A stretch of 64,000 nucleotides of DNA from Peptostreptococcus russellii (lineage in GTDB: Bacteria; Bacillota; Clostridia; Peptostreptococcales; Peptostreptococcaceae): assembly GCF_900110295.1 (NCBI RefSeq), contig NZ_FODF01000004.1, positions 1-64,000 of the forward strand. Reading direction: 5' to 3'. Positions 52,884 through 63,767 of this stretch are shown here, one piece after another. Within the stretch, counting starts at the first letter, position 1. Each line of letters opens with the position of its first letter. Under the pieces are notes generated by a model, which was given only the letters and a program-made list of their open reading frames with translations, ran no database searches and had not been told where the DNA came from. The position numbers and the translations under genes were made by a program.

Positions 52884-53422
52884 AACTACCATATCCTCCT
52901 ATCGCATTAGCAAAATCCTAATCTATAGCTAATTTTTTTAATCACATAACAAATATTACAATCATAAAAAATTTAAAACAGGGACAATTAAAGACCACGC
53001 CATTCACTTTTTATCCCACAATAGTTAAAAAAATATTACGATTGTATCTTTTGATATTATAACACAATATTGTCAATTTAAGAATAGATTTAGGGCATTT
53101 TTTTGCTATTTTTGTGTATTTCTAGATACTTTTGTCAGGATATTGTTTTCACTCAAAATAGATTCTTTCAAAACATCAACTTTGTTTTTCTTATATTTTT
53201 ATAATAATTTTTGACTTTTATTTTCTATACTAATTTAAAAGTAAATATCTTTTTTTATTTAAACTCTATTTGAAATATTGTTTGATTTTATAAAAAGGCT
53301 ATAATCTGTTTTTTATTTCAAACAAATATAGCCTCTTTATTATTACCTTAACTTAATTTTTTAGATTCAATCTATTTAATTTTACTTGCTAGGATTCTTT
53401 AAACTGAAAATACAGCTTTATT
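52884..53422 (-). promoter_or_regulatory. dnaE-pfkA intergenic region: dnaE terminator and pfkA leader
   Basis: About 540 bp without a supported gene. The dnaE terminator is at 53291-53338 (GGCTATA at 53297-53303 with TATAGCC at 53327-53333, then a T-run on the minus strand). The rest is very AT-rich and should contain the pfkA promoter. No riboswitch or T-box was recognised. Confidence 0.7.
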
Positions 53423-56400
53423 TTATTGTATTACTATATCTTTTTCATCCATAATTCTTGAAAGTTCTTCTTTTACATTTATATCCGCATAAACACCTAT
53501 TCCTGAAAGTTGATAAGTCTTTCTTCCGCCATCCTTATTTTCATCAATTGGGAATATCGTTACGAGATCAGTTCCTTGATTGCGTCTAACTATAGAATAG
53601 ATTTCATTTATCAATTCATCATTTTTCATTGAATCCACTCTAAGAAACAATTTTTTACCTGTTCCATGACTTTGTATTGTTTCCTCTTTTTTATAGTAAC
53701 TTCTTCTTTCCTTTTCTTCAAAAGGTGTATCGTCATCAATTGATTTTATTTGACCAGCAAGAATTGATACATCATCATCGTCTCTCACACTTATTCTTCC
53801 CTTTATAAATATAATCGAGTCCTCTTTTAGTAATTCTTGATACTGCTGAAGTGTTCTTGGAAATATTACTACATCTATACTTCCATATAAATCCTCAAGG
53901 GTTACAAATGCCATAATATCGTCTTTTTTCGTAGTCATAAGTCTTTTGCCTATTACCATTCCACCGATTATATGCTCTTTATCATTGAGTTCTAAAAGTT
54001 TTTCTGGTTCTTCTTTTAGCTTGTTGATTTCACCACAGTTTATAGAGGTCTTTCTCTTTATAAGGTCTTCATACTCAGAAAGAGGGTGACCTGTAACATA
54101 TACACCTAAAACTTCTTTTTCCATTTCAAGTTTTACTTTATCCTTGTATTCCGGAACAAACTTCAAGGAGTTTTGTTCCTCTACCTCCTCTTGTTGTTCC
54201 TGTGACATCATTTCAAATAGCGAAATTTGACCAGAGACATTCTTTTTCTTATCCTTGTTGATGCTTTCTTGTAAAGCTTCAAATCCAAACATAAGAGTAG
54301 CTCTGTTTTCCCCAAGAGAATCAAAGGCACCACATTTAATTAAGCTCTCAACTATTCTTTTATTTGTAAGCTTAGAATCTAACCTTTTTAGCATATTGCT
54401 AAGGTCTATAAAGTCTCCAGCTTCTTCTCTTTCTTGAACAATTGCGTCTATTACATGAGATCCCACATTTTTAACAGCTGCAAGTCCAAATCTTATACAG
54501 TTTCCATCTACTGAAAACTTTGAATATGATTTATTTATATCTGGAGGCAATACTTCTATCCCCATAGCATTACATTCTCTAATATATTCAACTACCTTAT
54601 CAGTATTACCCATTACAGAGGTCATAAGAGCCGCCATAAACTCTACTGGATAGAAAGTCTTTAGATAGGCTGTCTCATATGCCAATACTCCATAGGCTGC
54701 AGCGTGGGACTTATTAAATGCATATCTAGCAAAGTCTATCATATCGTCGAATATCTGATTGGCAGCATCTTCTGGGACACCATTTCTTATACAACCTGGT
54801 ATTTCGATATTACCTTCTTCATCTAGCTTTCCATATATAAAGTACTGTCTTTCCTCTTCCATTACGTCCATCTTTTTCTTACTCATAGCACGTCTTACAA
54901 GGTCACTTCGTCCAAAACTATATCCACCAAGCTCCCTTACTACCTGCATAACCTGTTCCTGATAAACTAGACATCCGTATGTTACTTCAAGTATCGGTTT
55001 TAACTTTTCATGAATATATTTTACTTCTTCTGGATTCTGTTTGCACTTAATATATGTTGGAATAGAGTCCATTGGTCCTGGTCTAAAAAGAGAAATACCG
55101 GCGACAATGTCTTCAAAACTACTTGGTTTTAATTGCTTCATAAAGTTTCTCATTCCACTGCTTTCCAACTGGAATACTCCCAAAGTATTTCCTTGCGAAA
55201 GATTTTCAAATACCTTTGGATTATCGTATTCCATCTTTGAAAAATCTATATGCTCAGTATATCCTTTTTTGTCTCTATTTAACTCTATTAAATCTAGTGT
55301 GTCCCTTATAACTGTAAGTGTTCTCAAACCTAAAAAGTCCATCTTTAAAAGTCCAAGTTCTTCCAGCGTTGTCATTGTAAACTGTGTCGTTATGGAATCT
55401 TGATTTTTGTAAAGAGGTACATATTCATACACAGGATTTTTAGATATTACCACTCCTGCTGCATGTGTGGAAGCATGTCTTAACATACCCTCTAATTTTT
55501 TAGAAATATCTATTACTTCTTTTACCTCTTCGTCATTATCATACATCTGAACAATATTTGGATTGACATCAAATGCCTTATCTATTGTCATTCCAAGAGC
55601 AAATGGTATTTCTTTTGCTATTGAATCCGCCTTATTATAAGGAATATCCAAAACTCTCCCTACATCTCTAATTGCCAACTTTGCCCCCATAGTACCAAAA
55701 GTGATTATTTGGGCAACATGATCTTTTCCATATTTTCTTTTTACATATTCTATTACTTCTTCTCTTCTTTCATAACAAAAGTCTATATCTATATCAGGCA
55801 TTGTTACTCTTTCTGGATTAAGAAATCTTTCAAAGAGAAGATTATATTTAATAGGATCTATATCCGTTATCCTAAGGGTATATGAAACTATAGAACCTGC
55901 TGCAGAACCTCTACCAGGTCCTACCATAATATTATTATTTTTTGCGAAATTTATAAAATCCCAAACAATTAGGAAGTATTCTATATATCCCATGCTAGAA
56001 ATTACATTAATTTCATATTCAAGCCTATCTATAATTTCTTGACTTGGATTTTCATATCTTTCATACAAACCTTTGTAGCAAAGTTCTTTCAAATATTCCA
56101 ATGGAGTATACCCCTCTGGGACATCAAAAGAAGGTATGTGATAATTATTAAAATCAAATTCTACATTGCATCTTTCTGCTATCTTTAAAGTATTGTCAAT
56201 AGCTTCGGGTGCAAATGTGAATAGTTCTTCCATCTCTTCCCTAGACTTTATATAAAATTCATCATTGGGAAATTTCATCCTAGATGGATCGTCTAATATT
56301 TTCTGCATCTGTATACATAAAAGCACATCATGATTTTTAGAATCCTCTCTATTTACATAATGCGAATCATTAGTTGCCACCATAGGTATTCCTAGTTCTT

Positions 56401-57031
56401 TGGATATTTTTAAAATACCTGCATTTACTTCCTTGTCTTCCGCTAACTTATGATCTTGCACTTCAAGAAAGAAATTATCTTCTCCAAATATATCCCTATA
56501 TTCTTTTGCAAGCTCAAGTGCTTTTTCATAGTCTCTTTGCATTAATGCCTTTGGAATTTCACCATTTAAACAAGCTGATAAGCATATTATTCCATCAGAA
56601 TACTTTCTCAACTGTTCCTTATCTGTTCTAGGCTTATAATAAAATCCATCTACATATGAGTCTGAAACTATTTTTATAAGATTTTTATATCCTTCGTTAT
56701 TTTCAGCTAGAAGAATTAGATGCGATGATCTTTTATCAAGCATAGGGTCCTTATCTGTATACTTTCTTGCTGCAACATATACTTCACACCCTATAATTGG
56801 CTTTATTCCTTCTTTTTTACAAGCCTTATAAAAATCTATTACCCCAAACATTGAACCGTGGTCAGTAATTGCACAAGAGCTCATACCTAGCTCTTTTACC
56901 TTTGGAATTAACCACTTCAATCTAGAAAATCCATCAAGAAGACTATATTCTGTATGCACATGAAGATGACAAAAATCTTTATTTTTTACTTCAAAAGTTT
57001 CATCTTCTTTTTTTTCTTCTATTTCTAACAT
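53423..57031 (-). CDS. dnaE: DNA polymerase III alpha subunit DnaE
   Basis: 1,202 aa. N-terminal PHP domain (CHLHVHTEYSLLDGFSRL ... AITDHGSMFG), the polymerase active-site aspartates in MPDIDIDFCYERR, GPGRGSAAGS and HAAGVVISKNP, helix-hairpin-helix region (CGAFDSLGENRATL) and a C-terminal OB domain (IIGGMVIGKRLMTTKKDDIMAFVTLEDLYG). It lacks the long proofreading exonuclease insertion of PolC, so this is the DnaE type used in Firmicutes for primer extension together with PolC. Start follows GGGAGGACGGT. Single gene with terminator downstream. Confidence 0.96.
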   Translation of the reverse strand: MLEIEEKKEDETFEVKNKDFCHLHVHTEYSLLDGFSRLKWLIPKVKELGMSSCAITDHGSMFGVIDFYKACKKEGIKPIIGCEVYVAARKYTDKDPMLDKRSSHLILLAENNEGYKNLIKIVSDSYVDGFYYKPRTDKEQLRKYSDGIICLSACLNGEIPKALMQRDYEKALELAKEYRDIFGEDNFFLEVQDHKLAEDKEVNAGILKISKELGIPMVATNDSHYVNREDSKNHDVLLCIQMQKILDDPSRMKFPNDEFYIKSREEMEELFTFAPEAIDNTLKIAERCNVEFDFNNYHIPSFDVPEGYTPLEYLKELCYKGLYERYENPSQEIIDRLEYEINVISSMGYIEYFLIVWDFINFAKNNNIMVGPGRGSAAGSIVSYTLRITDIDPIKYNLLFERFLNPERVTMPDIDIDFCYERREEVIEYVKRKYGKDHVAQIITFGTMGAKLAIRDVGRVLDIPYNKADSIAKEIPFALGMTIDKAFDVNPNIVQMYDNDEEVKEVIDISKKLEGMLRHASTHAAGVVISKNPVYEYVPLYKNQDSITTQFTMTTLEELGLLKMDFLGLRTLTVIRDTLDLIELNRDKKGYTEHIDFSKMEYDNPKVFENLSQGNTLGVFQLESSGMRNFMKQLKPSSFEDIVAGISLFRPGPMDSIPTYIKCKQNPEEVKYIHEKLKPILEVTYGCLVYQEQVMQVVRELGGYSFGRSDLVRRAMSKKKMDVMEEERQYFIYGKLDEEGNIEIPGCIRNGVPEDAANQIFDDMIDFARYAFNKSHAAAYGVLAYETAYLKTFYPVEFMAALMTSVMGNTDKVVEYIRECNAMGIEVLPPDINKSYSKFSVDGNCIRFGLAAVKNVGSHVIDAIVQEREEAGDFIDLSNMLKRLDSKLTNKRIVESLIKCGAFDSLGENRATLMFGFEALQESINKDKKKNVSGQISLFEMMSQEQQEEVEEQNSLKFVPEYKDKVKLEMEKEVLGVYVTGHPLSEYEDLIKRKTSINCGEINKLKEEPEKLLELNDKEHIIGGMVIGKRLMTTKKDDIMAFVTLEDLYGSIDVVIFPRTLQQYQELLKEDSIIFIKGRISVRDDDDVSILAGQIKSIDDDTPFEEKERRSYYKKEETIQSHGTGKKLFLRVDSMKNDELINEIYSIVRRNQGTDLVTIFPIDENKDGGRKTYQLSGIGVYADINVKEELSRIMDEKDIVIQ

Positions 57032-57371
57032 ACCGTCCTCCCTTCAAAATTTTAAAACATATTTAAAAATAAGTTGCTATTTTTATTAAATAATATTTCA
57101 TTTAATAAGATACTTATCTTTTCATTTACTTAAACTTTTATATAGAATCTATGTAATTTAATCCATTTATTCTACATTCGATATTTCTATTATACATTAT
57201 AGAATTTTTCATTGCACTTACTTTTAAGAGTTTTTCATTTAATATATTATTGGAAAAGATAACTTTCTTATCTACTATTAAATTTTAACAGTCGGTCTAA
57301 ATATATTTTTTGCAAGCTCTTCTTAAATTACTAAAATTTTTCAAAAAAAATAAGCCTTTAAGGGCTTATTT
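57032..57371 (-). terminator. whiA-dnaE intergenic region with whiA terminator
   Basis: AAATAAGCC (57348-57356) and GGCTTATTT (57363-57371) form a perfect stem ending in eight T on the minus strand; the whiA stop codon is inside the stem. The other ~300 bp are AT-rich and probably hold the dnaE promoter; nothing else was seen. Confidence 0.8.
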
Positions 57372-58334
57372 AAACAAGTCTTCTGGTGCTACTTGATCTC
57401 TATAACGGTCAGCTATTTCTTCTATTTTTTTAAATCTGTGATTTACCCCTGACTTTCCAAGTGGAGGATGAAGAAGTTCTCCTAATTCTTTTAGGCTAAT
57501 ATCTTCATATTCTAATCTTAAAAGAGCCACCTCCTGAAGATTTTTAGGAAGTTTGCTAATTCCTATCGTCTTTTGGATTATCAATATACTTTCTACTTGT
57601 CTTACTGCTGCATCAACAGTTTTAGAAAGATTGGCTGTTTCACAGTTGACTATTCTATTTACCTTATTTCTCATATCTTTCATTATTTTGGCATTTTGCA
57701 GTGCAAACATAGCACTATTAGCTCCCATAATTGCGAGAAGGTCAGAAATTTGTTCACTTTCTTTGAGATATACTACAAAGTTATTCTTCCTTGCAACTAT
57801 TTTACTATTAAATCCCATTGAATTTATCAAATCACTTAATTCATAAGCATAGTCCTCATTGTTAGTTACAAACTCCATATGATAGTTTTTTTCTGGATCA
57901 TTGATTGAGCCGCTTCCCAAAAAAGCACCTCTTATATAGGCATTTGCTTCATCGGGCTCATTTACTATTTCTGGTGGAATATCATTTCTCGTGAAAATTG
58001 TATTTTCATTTTCCAAAATTCCAAGTCCTACTAGAAGTTTACTTGCTCCCATTTCAGGAGTAACAGTCAGAACATAACTATTGTTCTTCTTTAACATTTG
58101 ATTTTTATTGACAGTGATACTTGTGTTTATGTCGAAGTTATTTTTCAATATCTTGAACACTCTTCTAGCTATTACATTGAGTTCAGTTGTTATCTTTAGG
58201 CTTATCTGCATATTACCTGAAAGCTGAATAGTTCCAGATAGCCTTACGATTGCAGAAAGCTCAGCAATATCTAGTCTTTTGCTATTATTTTCTATTCTTG
58301 ACAGTTCACTTTTTGTATTTGCTGAAAAAGACAT
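57366..58334 (-). CDS. whiA: WhiA-type regulator of sporulation/division
   Basis: 322 aa. The N-terminal LAGLIDADG-like half ([26 protein letters not shown]; '[16 protein letters not shown]') and the C-terminal HTH ([43 protein letters not shown]) are intact. In Firmicutes WhiA affects division and chromosome segregation. It closes the operon hprK-murB-PHP-rapZ-yvcK-NUDIX-whiA and starts 2 bp after the NUDIX gene. Confidence 0.95.
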   Translation of the reverse strand: MSFSANTKSELSRIENNSKRLDIAELSAIVRLSGTIQLSGNMQISLKITTELNVIARRVFKILKNNFDINTSITVNKNQMLKKNNSYVLTVTPEMGASKLLVGLGILENENTIFTRNDIPPEIVNEPDEANAYIRGAFLGSGSINDPEKNYHMEFVTNNEDYAYELSDLINSMGFNSKIVARKNNFVVYLKESEQISDLLAIMGANSAMFALQNAKIMKDMRNKVNRIVNCETANLSKTVDAAVRQVESILIIQKTIGISKLPKNLQEVALLRLEYEDISLKELGELLHPPLGKSGVNHRFKKIEEIADRYRDQVAPEDLFK

Positions 58335-58336
58335 CT

Positions 58337-58765
58337 TTAGCTATCCTTTTTACCTTCTTTTGCAATTTCTTTAAGTGCTACTTTGATGATTTCTCTTTCA
58401 TCATCGTATCTTGCCATATCAAGAACTCTGTCAATATGAATAAACTTTGCTTCTACAAACCCTTCTTCTCTTTGTGGAACTGTGTCCATACTTTTTGTGT
58501 GCATTAAGTACCAAAATACTATTTTATGGACCCCTCTTTGTTGATCCCAATTTTCCTTATATGTATAGTGAATTTCACCAAGATATTTTTCTATACTTGC
58601 CTTTACACCTGTTTCTTCCTTTACTTCTCGAAGTGCTGTCTCTTCATGAGTTTCCCCTGCTTCTACCTTGCCCTTAGGCAAAACCCAATCACCATTGTAC
58701 TTTCTCAGTAGTAATATAGTATTACCAAGGACAACTACACCACCTGCACTTACCTCTTCTCTCAT
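58337..58765 (-). CDS. NUDIX hydrolase
   Basis: 142 aa. The Nudix box [23 protein letters not shown] (residues ~34-56) is canonical. N-terminus [27 protein letters not shown] and a conserved [24 protein letters not shown]. Similar small NUDIX genes stand between yvcK and whiA in Clostridia; Ap4A or nucleotide sanitising is likely but the substrate is not known. Operon member between yvcK and whiA. Confidence 0.92.
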   Translation of the reverse strand: MREEVSAGGVVVLGNTILLLRKYNGDWVLPKGKVEAGETHEETALREVKEETGVKASIEKYLGEIHYTYKENWDQQRGVHKIVFWYLMHTKSMDTVPQREEGFVEAKFIHIDRVLDMARYDDEREIIKVALKEIAKEGKKDS

Positions 58766-58784
58766 AATATCACTCCTTATTAAA

Positions 58785-59936
58785 TCAAATGTTGTTTGTA
58801 TAACTATGCTTAACCGCTATTTTAAGTACTGAACTAGACACCAATTCAGCATCATGTCTTATATATCCGTTCTTTATTTCTATTAACTGTTGCTCAACAT
58901 ATGTTATTCCCATTCTATTTAGCTCTTCTTTTTGATAATCGTCCAAAAGAACAAGCTCTGCACCATCCTTGGCATATCTTTCAAAAACACCAGAAGGCAG
59001 TTGGTCATTATTGCTAACAACATAGTCTATAAAGTTTGTACCTGCATGGTCAATTAATACCTTTACATGGTCCAAAACATTCTTTCCATCTGTTTCTCCA
59101 GGCTGAGTCATTATATTGCATACATAGATTTTAGGTGCCTTGGATTTAGATAGAGCTTCTATAACATCTTCTACTAACAAGTTAGGAAGTATGCTTGTAT
59201 AAAGGCTACCTGGACCTATTACTATTGCATCTGCATTTTCTATTGAATGTATAACTTCTTCCAAAGGTTTTACATCTTTCTTATCTAGACTCATTTTCTT
59301 TATTTTTGTATTTTTCTTTTTTGCTTCCTTAGGTATGTTGGATTCGCCTACTATTGTGCTTCCATCTTCCAGTTCAGCTACAAGATTTATATCATCCATA
59401 GTAACTGGAAGTACCTTCCCTGTAATGGCAAATATCTGGCTCATCTTGTAGACAGCCGTTTCAAAATTATCGTACAGTCCTGTCATAGCTGCTATAAAAA
59501 GATTTCCAAAACTCTGTCCCTTTAGAGCTCCCTCAGGAAATCTGTACTGCATTACTTCATTCATTGTCGGCTCAATGTTGGCAAGTGCAAGAAGACAATT
59601 TCTAATGTCACCTGGTGGCAACATTCCCAAGTCTTCTCTTAATGCACCTGAGCCTCCACCATCATCTGCAACAGTAACTATTGCAGTAATATTTTTTGTA
59701 TCATGTTTCAATCCTCTTAAAAAAACTGATTGTCCTGTACCGCCACCTATTACGACAACATTTGGTTCATTTATTTGTTGTTCTATCTTTTGAAATGTTA
59801 TCTGACTTTGGTGTAAGGCTTTTTTATATAATTTTAAAAATTTATACGAAACAAACAAAGCAACTATAAATGCTATAACACCTAAAAAAGCAAGAAGAGA
59901 TAATACTAGCTCTGTCCCACTCAGTTGTATTTGCAT
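58785..59936 (-). CDS. yvcK: YvcK/CofD-like gluconeogenesis factor
   Basis: 383 aa. An N-terminal membrane helix (VLSLLAFLGVIAFIVALFVSYKFL) precedes the CofD-like core (VVVIGGGTGQSVFLRGLK, TVADDGGGSGALREDLGMLPPGDIRNCLLAL, DAIVIGPGSLYTSILPNLL). It binds UDP-GlcNAc and steers carbon to peptidoglycan and gluconeogenic growth. The membrane anchor is an addition to the basic B. subtilis form. Located after rapZ, 12 bp apart. Confidence 0.94.
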   Translation of the reverse strand: MQIQLSGTELVLSLLAFLGVIAFIVALFVSYKFLKLYKKALHQSQITFQKIEQQINEPNVVVIGGGTGQSVFLRGLKHDTKNITAIVTVADDGGGSGALREDLGMLPPGDIRNCLLALANIEPTMNEVMQYRFPEGALKGQSFGNLFIAAMTGLYDNFETAVYKMSQIFAITGKVLPVTMDDINLVAELEDGSTIVGESNIPKEAKKKNTKIKKMSLDKKDVKPLEEVIHSIENADAIVIGPGSLYTSILPNLLVEDVIEALSKSKAPKIYVCNIMTQPGETDGKNVLDHVKVLIDHAGTNFIDYVVSNNDQLPSGVFERYAKDGAELVLLDDYQKEELNRMGITYVEQQLIEIKNGYIRHDAELVSSSVLKIAVKHSYTNNI

Positions 59937-59948
59937 ATTTTGCCTCCA

Positions 59949-60812
59949 TTAATCTAACTTAGAATCTCTATGTTTCTTCACTGCTCTGTAACCCTGTTCA
60001 CATAGATAATCGTAAGTCATATTAGTTATTGTAACAGATCTATGTCTTCCACCTGTGCAACCTATTCCTATTACAAGATGTTGCTTACCTTCGTTGAGAT
60101 ATTGTGGAATAAGAAAATCAAGCATATCGAATAATTTTTCTACAAATTTCTTGCTGATTTCTGAATCCATTACAAAATTTCTTACTTCCTCAAAATCACC
60201 TGTCTTTGGTCTTAGTTCAGGAACATAATATGGATTTGGCAAAAATCTTACATCAAATACAAGATCTGCATCAATAGGTAATCCATATTTAAATCCAAAT
60301 GACACTACAGATATTGTAATATTTGGACTTTCTAAACCATCACCAGAATCATACATACTAGCTATTTCAGCTTTTAAATCCTTTGGCTTCATATTTGTAG
60401 TATCTATTATCATCTTAGAATACTTCTTCAAAGGCTCCATAATCACTCTTTCTTTTTTGATTCCATCCGGAATCTGTGAGTTTGCCGCCAATGGATGATT
60501 TCTTCTTGTCATCTTATATCTCTTGACCAAAACATTGTCATCACAGTCAAGATATATCATATCGTATTTATAGTTGGCTGCACTTAACTGTTCTAATGCT
60601 TCATTTAAAGCCTGGAAAAATTCTCTTCCTCTAATATCTATGCCAAGCGCCACCTTATCCATATTAGAATTCGACTGGAAAAAGAGTTCTGCAAAGTTAA
60701 TTATAAGCGCTGGAGGTAAATTATCCACACAATAGAAGCCCATATCCTCTAAAGCTCTCATTGCCTCACTTTTACCTGAACCCGACAGTCCTGTTACTAT
60801 CACAAATTTCAT
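59949..60812 (-). CDS. rapZ: RapZ/YvcJ nucleotide-binding protein
   Basis: 287 aa. P-loop VTGLSGSGKSEAMRALEDMGFYCVDNLP at the N-terminus, Walker B-like FLDCDD region and C-terminal GCTGGRHRSVTI, the signature of the family. It hydrolyses GTP/ATP and in Gram-negatives binds small RNA; in Firmicutes it affects competence and cell-wall precursor control. Part of the conserved hprK-murB-rapZ-yvcK-whiA cluster. Confidence 0.95.
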   Translation of the reverse strand: MKFVIVTGLSGSGKSEAMRALEDMGFYCVDNLPPALIINFAELFFQSNSNMDKVALGIDIRGREFFQALNEALEQLSAANYKYDMIYLDCDDNVLVKRYKMTRRNHPLAANSQIPDGIKKERVIMEPLKKYSKMIIDTTNMKPKDLKAEIASMYDSGDGLESPNITISVVSFGFKYGLPIDADLVFDVRFLPNPYYVPELRPKTGDFEEVRNFVMDSEISKKFVEKLFDMLDFLIPQYLNEGKQHLVIGIGCTGGRHRSVTITNMTYDYLCEQGYRAVKKHRDSKLD

Positions 60813-60840
60813 TAATCAGACCTCCAATCATTAACTACTA

Positions 60841-61578
60841 TTATTTTTCTATATTTTCAACTCTTTCTACATCTAATCCTGCTTCCTCAATAATTTCAAA
60901 AGCTCTTTTGAAATTAGCAATATCTTCAGGACGATGTGCATCCGAACCTATATAGAATTTAATATCTCTATCCTTTATTTGTTTTATCATTTCTGCATTG
61001 AGCCTATCATGATGACCATTTATTTCAAGCCCAGTTCCTGTTTCTTCAGCAACTCTAGCTATTTCATCAATATCTACTCTTCCCTTATCTCCTGGATGCG
61101 TTATATACATTATATCATTATTCTTCATTGCATTTACAACTGCTCTTGTATTATATGCCTTTGAAAATCTACCTCCAGTAATCACATTGTCTACGTGATT
61201 TAAAAGGGCTCTAAATGATGTTGGTTTTGAACCAAAATGATAACCTGCCAAGATATAATCAAAGTATCCCTTCATATCATCAGGCATATCAATTTTACCG
61301 CTATCATCTAAAATATTACACTCCATACCCATTAATATTTCTATTTCTGGATATTTTTTATTTAGTCTATCTATTTCTTCTCTTTCCTTTTTAGCATTTT
61401 CCTTAGAAAGCCCATATAGACTATGGCTAAATCCATGTTCTGAAATTCCTATTGTTTTAAGACCCTTATCTATTGCAGCCTTTACATTTTCTTCAATAGT
61501 TCCTTTTGCATGTCTTCTCTTATCATTACCACCACAACTATAAATTGTGTGGTCATGGTAATCTGCTAGAATTTTCAT
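60841..61578 (-). CDS. PHP-domain phosphoesterase-like protein
   Basis: 245 aa PHP fold. Metal ligands in LADYHDHTIYSCGGNDKRRHAKG, ISEHGFSHS, GMECNI, GYHFGSKP, THPGDKG, EINGHHDR and YIGSDAHRPEDIANF. Homologous to YcdX/histidinol-phosphatase-type genes that occur next to murB and rapZ in Clostridia. Substrate not known. Operon member, 15 bp after murB. Confidence 0.9.
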   Translation of the reverse strand: MKILADYHDHTIYSCGGNDKRRHAKGTIEENVKAAIDKGLKTIGISEHGFSHSLYGLSKENAKKEREEIDRLNKKYPEIEILMGMECNILDDSGKIDMPDDMKGYFDYILAGYHFGSKPTSFRALLNHVDNVITGGRFSKAYNTRAVVNAMKNNDIMYITHPGDKGRVDIDEIARVAEETGTGLEINGHHDRLNAEMIKQIKDRDIKFYIGSDAHRPEDIANFKRAFEIIEEAGLDVERVENIEK

Positions 61579-61593
61579 CTATTCACCTCCAGA

Positions 61594-62514
61594 TTACTCT
61601 CTATCTTCTCCTATAATCTTTACTTCTTCCTCAAGATGTACTCCTTGTGAACTGTAAACTGTGTCTTTTACATGTTCAATTAGGTTGATTATATCTGTTG
61701 CTGTTGCATTATTGTGATTAATTACAAATCCTGAATGCTTTTCAGATACCTGTGCCCCACCTAAAGACTTACCTTTCAAGTTAGAATCTTGTATTAGCTT
61801 TCCTGCAAAATAACCTTCAGGTCTCTTGAAAGTTGAACCTGCACTTGGATATTCAAGTGGTTGCTTTGATTTTCTCTGATAAGCAAGGTCATCCATTTTT
61901 TCTTTTATTTCTTCATAGTTGCCTTTTTCAAGCTCTATAACAGCAGATATTGCTATTTTCTTTTCATCAGTAAGTCTACTGTGTCTATATCCAAAATTCA
62001 TCTCTTCGTTTGTATATTCTGTAATATTTCCTTCGCAGTCCATTAATCTTGCTGACTTTACTATATTCTTCATCTCTCCACCATAAGCACCTGCGTTCAT
62101 TGCCAATGCTCCTCCTAGAGATCCCGGAATACCTGATGCAAACTCAAATCCTGTTAAAGATGCTCTCATAGCCTCTCTACCTATTACTGATAAAAGTGCA
62201 CCTGTCTGAACTGTTATTAGATTTCCTTCAATCTTGTAGTCGCTAAAGTTATCTGATAATTCTATTACCAAACCTCTAAAACCACCATCTTTTATTAATA
62301 TATTTGTTCCATTTCCTTTTACGAAAAATGGGATATTCTTCTCTGTCGCAAATTTAAAAACAGCCTTTATTTCTTCTTCAGTTGTAGGTCTTACAAGTAT
62401 ATCTGCTGGACCGCCAACTCTAAAAGAAATATGCTTGTCCATTGGTTCATCTATAAATATTAATTCTTCACTTATTACTTCCTTTAACGAATCGTACATT
62501 TCTTTTTTATCCAT
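61594..62514 (-). CDS. murB: UDP-N-acetylenolpyruvoylglucosamine reductase
   Basis: 306 aa, MurB of the short type. FAD site FRVGGPADILVRPTTEEEI and GTNILIKDGGFRGLVIEL, catalytic GIPGSLGGALAMNAGAYGGEM and YRHSRLTDEK, and C-terminal SAGSTFKRPEGYFAGKLIQD with SEKHSGFVIN. It makes UDP-MurNAc with NADPH. Start ATG at 62514 follows AAAGGAGGAT. Confidence 0.96.
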   Translation of the reverse strand: MDKKEMYDSLKEVISEELIFIDEPMDKHISFRVGGPADILVRPTTEEEIKAVFKFATEKNIPFFVKGNGTNILIKDGGFRGLVIELSDNFSDYKIEGNLITVQTGALLSVIGREAMRASLTGFEFASGIPGSLGGALAMNAGAYGGEMKNIVKSARLMDCEGNITEYTNEEMNFGYRHSRLTDEKKIAISAVIELEKGNYEEIKEKMDDLAYQRKSKQPLEYPSAGSTFKRPEGYFAGKLIQDSNLKGKSLGGAQVSEKHSGFVINHNNATATDIINLIEHVKDTVYSSQGVHLEEEVKIIGEDRE

Positions 62515-62595
62515 TATATCCTCCTTTCAATTTTAAACAATACATACCAACTTATATAATATCTAAAATACGTCAAAATAACAATACTTTTACGT

Positions 62596-63543
62596 TTATT
62601 TTCCTTTATTTTCTATCACATCCGTTAATTTGTTAGAAAATTCTATTGCAGCATCATTTCCTAACTGTCTTTGCCTGTAATTCATAGCTGCAACTTCAAG
62701 CACCATGGCGATATTTCTGCCTGGTTTAACTGGAACAACTATTTTTTCAATCTTTGTATCAAGTATATATTCATAATCCTTATCTAGCCCTAATCTATCA
62801 TAGTACTTTTCTGGATTCCAACTTTCAAGATAAGCTATCATATCCACTCTTTTTCTAGGGTTTATGCTTCTTGCTCCATAAAGGCTTCTAATATCTATTA
62901 TTCCTATGCCTCTTATTTCAAGATAATTTCTCAAAAGTTCTGGAGACTGCCCTATTAAGACACCATCGTCTGAACGCTTTATTTCCACTGCATCGTCTGC
63001 TACTAGTCTATTGCCATTTTGCACAAGTTCTAGCGCTGTTTCAGACTTGCCAATACTACTTTCACCCTTTATAAGAACTCCTACTCCATTTATATCTACC
63101 AAAACTCCATGAACTGTCTGAGTAGGTGCCATTCTTTCCTCAAGATATGAGGATAGCTTATTAATAAACCTTGTAGTTTCCTTCTTAGTTGAACATACTA
63201 TAGTACCCATTTTACTTGCCCACTTGAAGAAATCTTCTCTAAGCTCCATACCTCTAGTTACTATTACTATTGGTATATCATACGAAAAATACTGGCTTAA
63301 AGTATTATCTCTTGATTCTTCATCAAAGTTACCAAAAAAAGTATACTCTGTTTTACCAATTATCTGTATTCTTTCTGGTGTAAAATAATCAAAATATCCA
63401 GCTAGCTGTATTCCAGGTCTATTTATTTCCTTTTCTGTTATTATCATTTTCTCAGCCTTGCCTTCAGGACATATTATTTCTTTTAATTTTAAATCATCTA
63501 TTAATTCTCTAACTGTAACTTTCTTCATTTTCACGCCTTCCAT
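62596..63543 (-). CDS. hprK: HPr kinase/phosphorylase
   Basis: 315 aa from the ATG at 63543 (GAGGAAAAAATT upstream); an ATG at 63528 (MKKVTVRELIDDL) is an equally fair start. The Walker A VLIKGESSIGKSETALELV (~158-176), LVADDAVEIKR and the C-terminal signature 'RGIGIIDIRSLYGARSI' are intact. It phosphorylates Ser46 of HPr and governs carbon catabolite repression. First complete gene of the operon, 224 bp after uvrC. Confidence 0.96.
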   Translation of the reverse strand: MEGVKMKKVTVRELIDDLKLKEIICPEGKAEKMIITEKEINRPGIQLAGYFDYFTPERIQIIGKTEYTFFGNFDEESRDNTLSQYFSYDIPIVIVTRGMELREDFFKWASKMGTIVCSTKKETTRFINKLSSYLEERMAPTQTVHGVLVDINGVGVLIKGESSIGKSETALELVQNGNRLVADDAVEIKRSDDGVLIGQSPELLRNYLEIRGIGIIDIRSLYGARSINPRKRVDMIAYLESWNPEKYYDRLGLDKDYEYILDTKIEKIVVPVKPGRNIAMVLEVAAMNYRQRQLGNDAAIEFSNKLTDVIENKGK

Positions 63544-63767
63544 AATTTTTTCCTCATTTTCTTTTAATTAAAGGACTAGGAATCCTTCTTTATATTATAC
63601 TATTTTTTATATTGTTTTTCCTTATTATTAAAGTTTTTATTCTCTAAAATAACATTTTTTTCTTAAAAACAGCATAATATTTTTAATTGCTCTTATACAT
63701 ATTATCAAATATGTATATTTTTACTAACTTTTTATTTTTTCTATTCTATATAATATTAATTTTGCAT

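Noticed and set aside
52884-53422. Riboswitch or T-box before pfkA
   Set aside because: Only AT-rich sequence and the dnaE terminator are visible; no conserved riboswitch core or T-box sequence was found.
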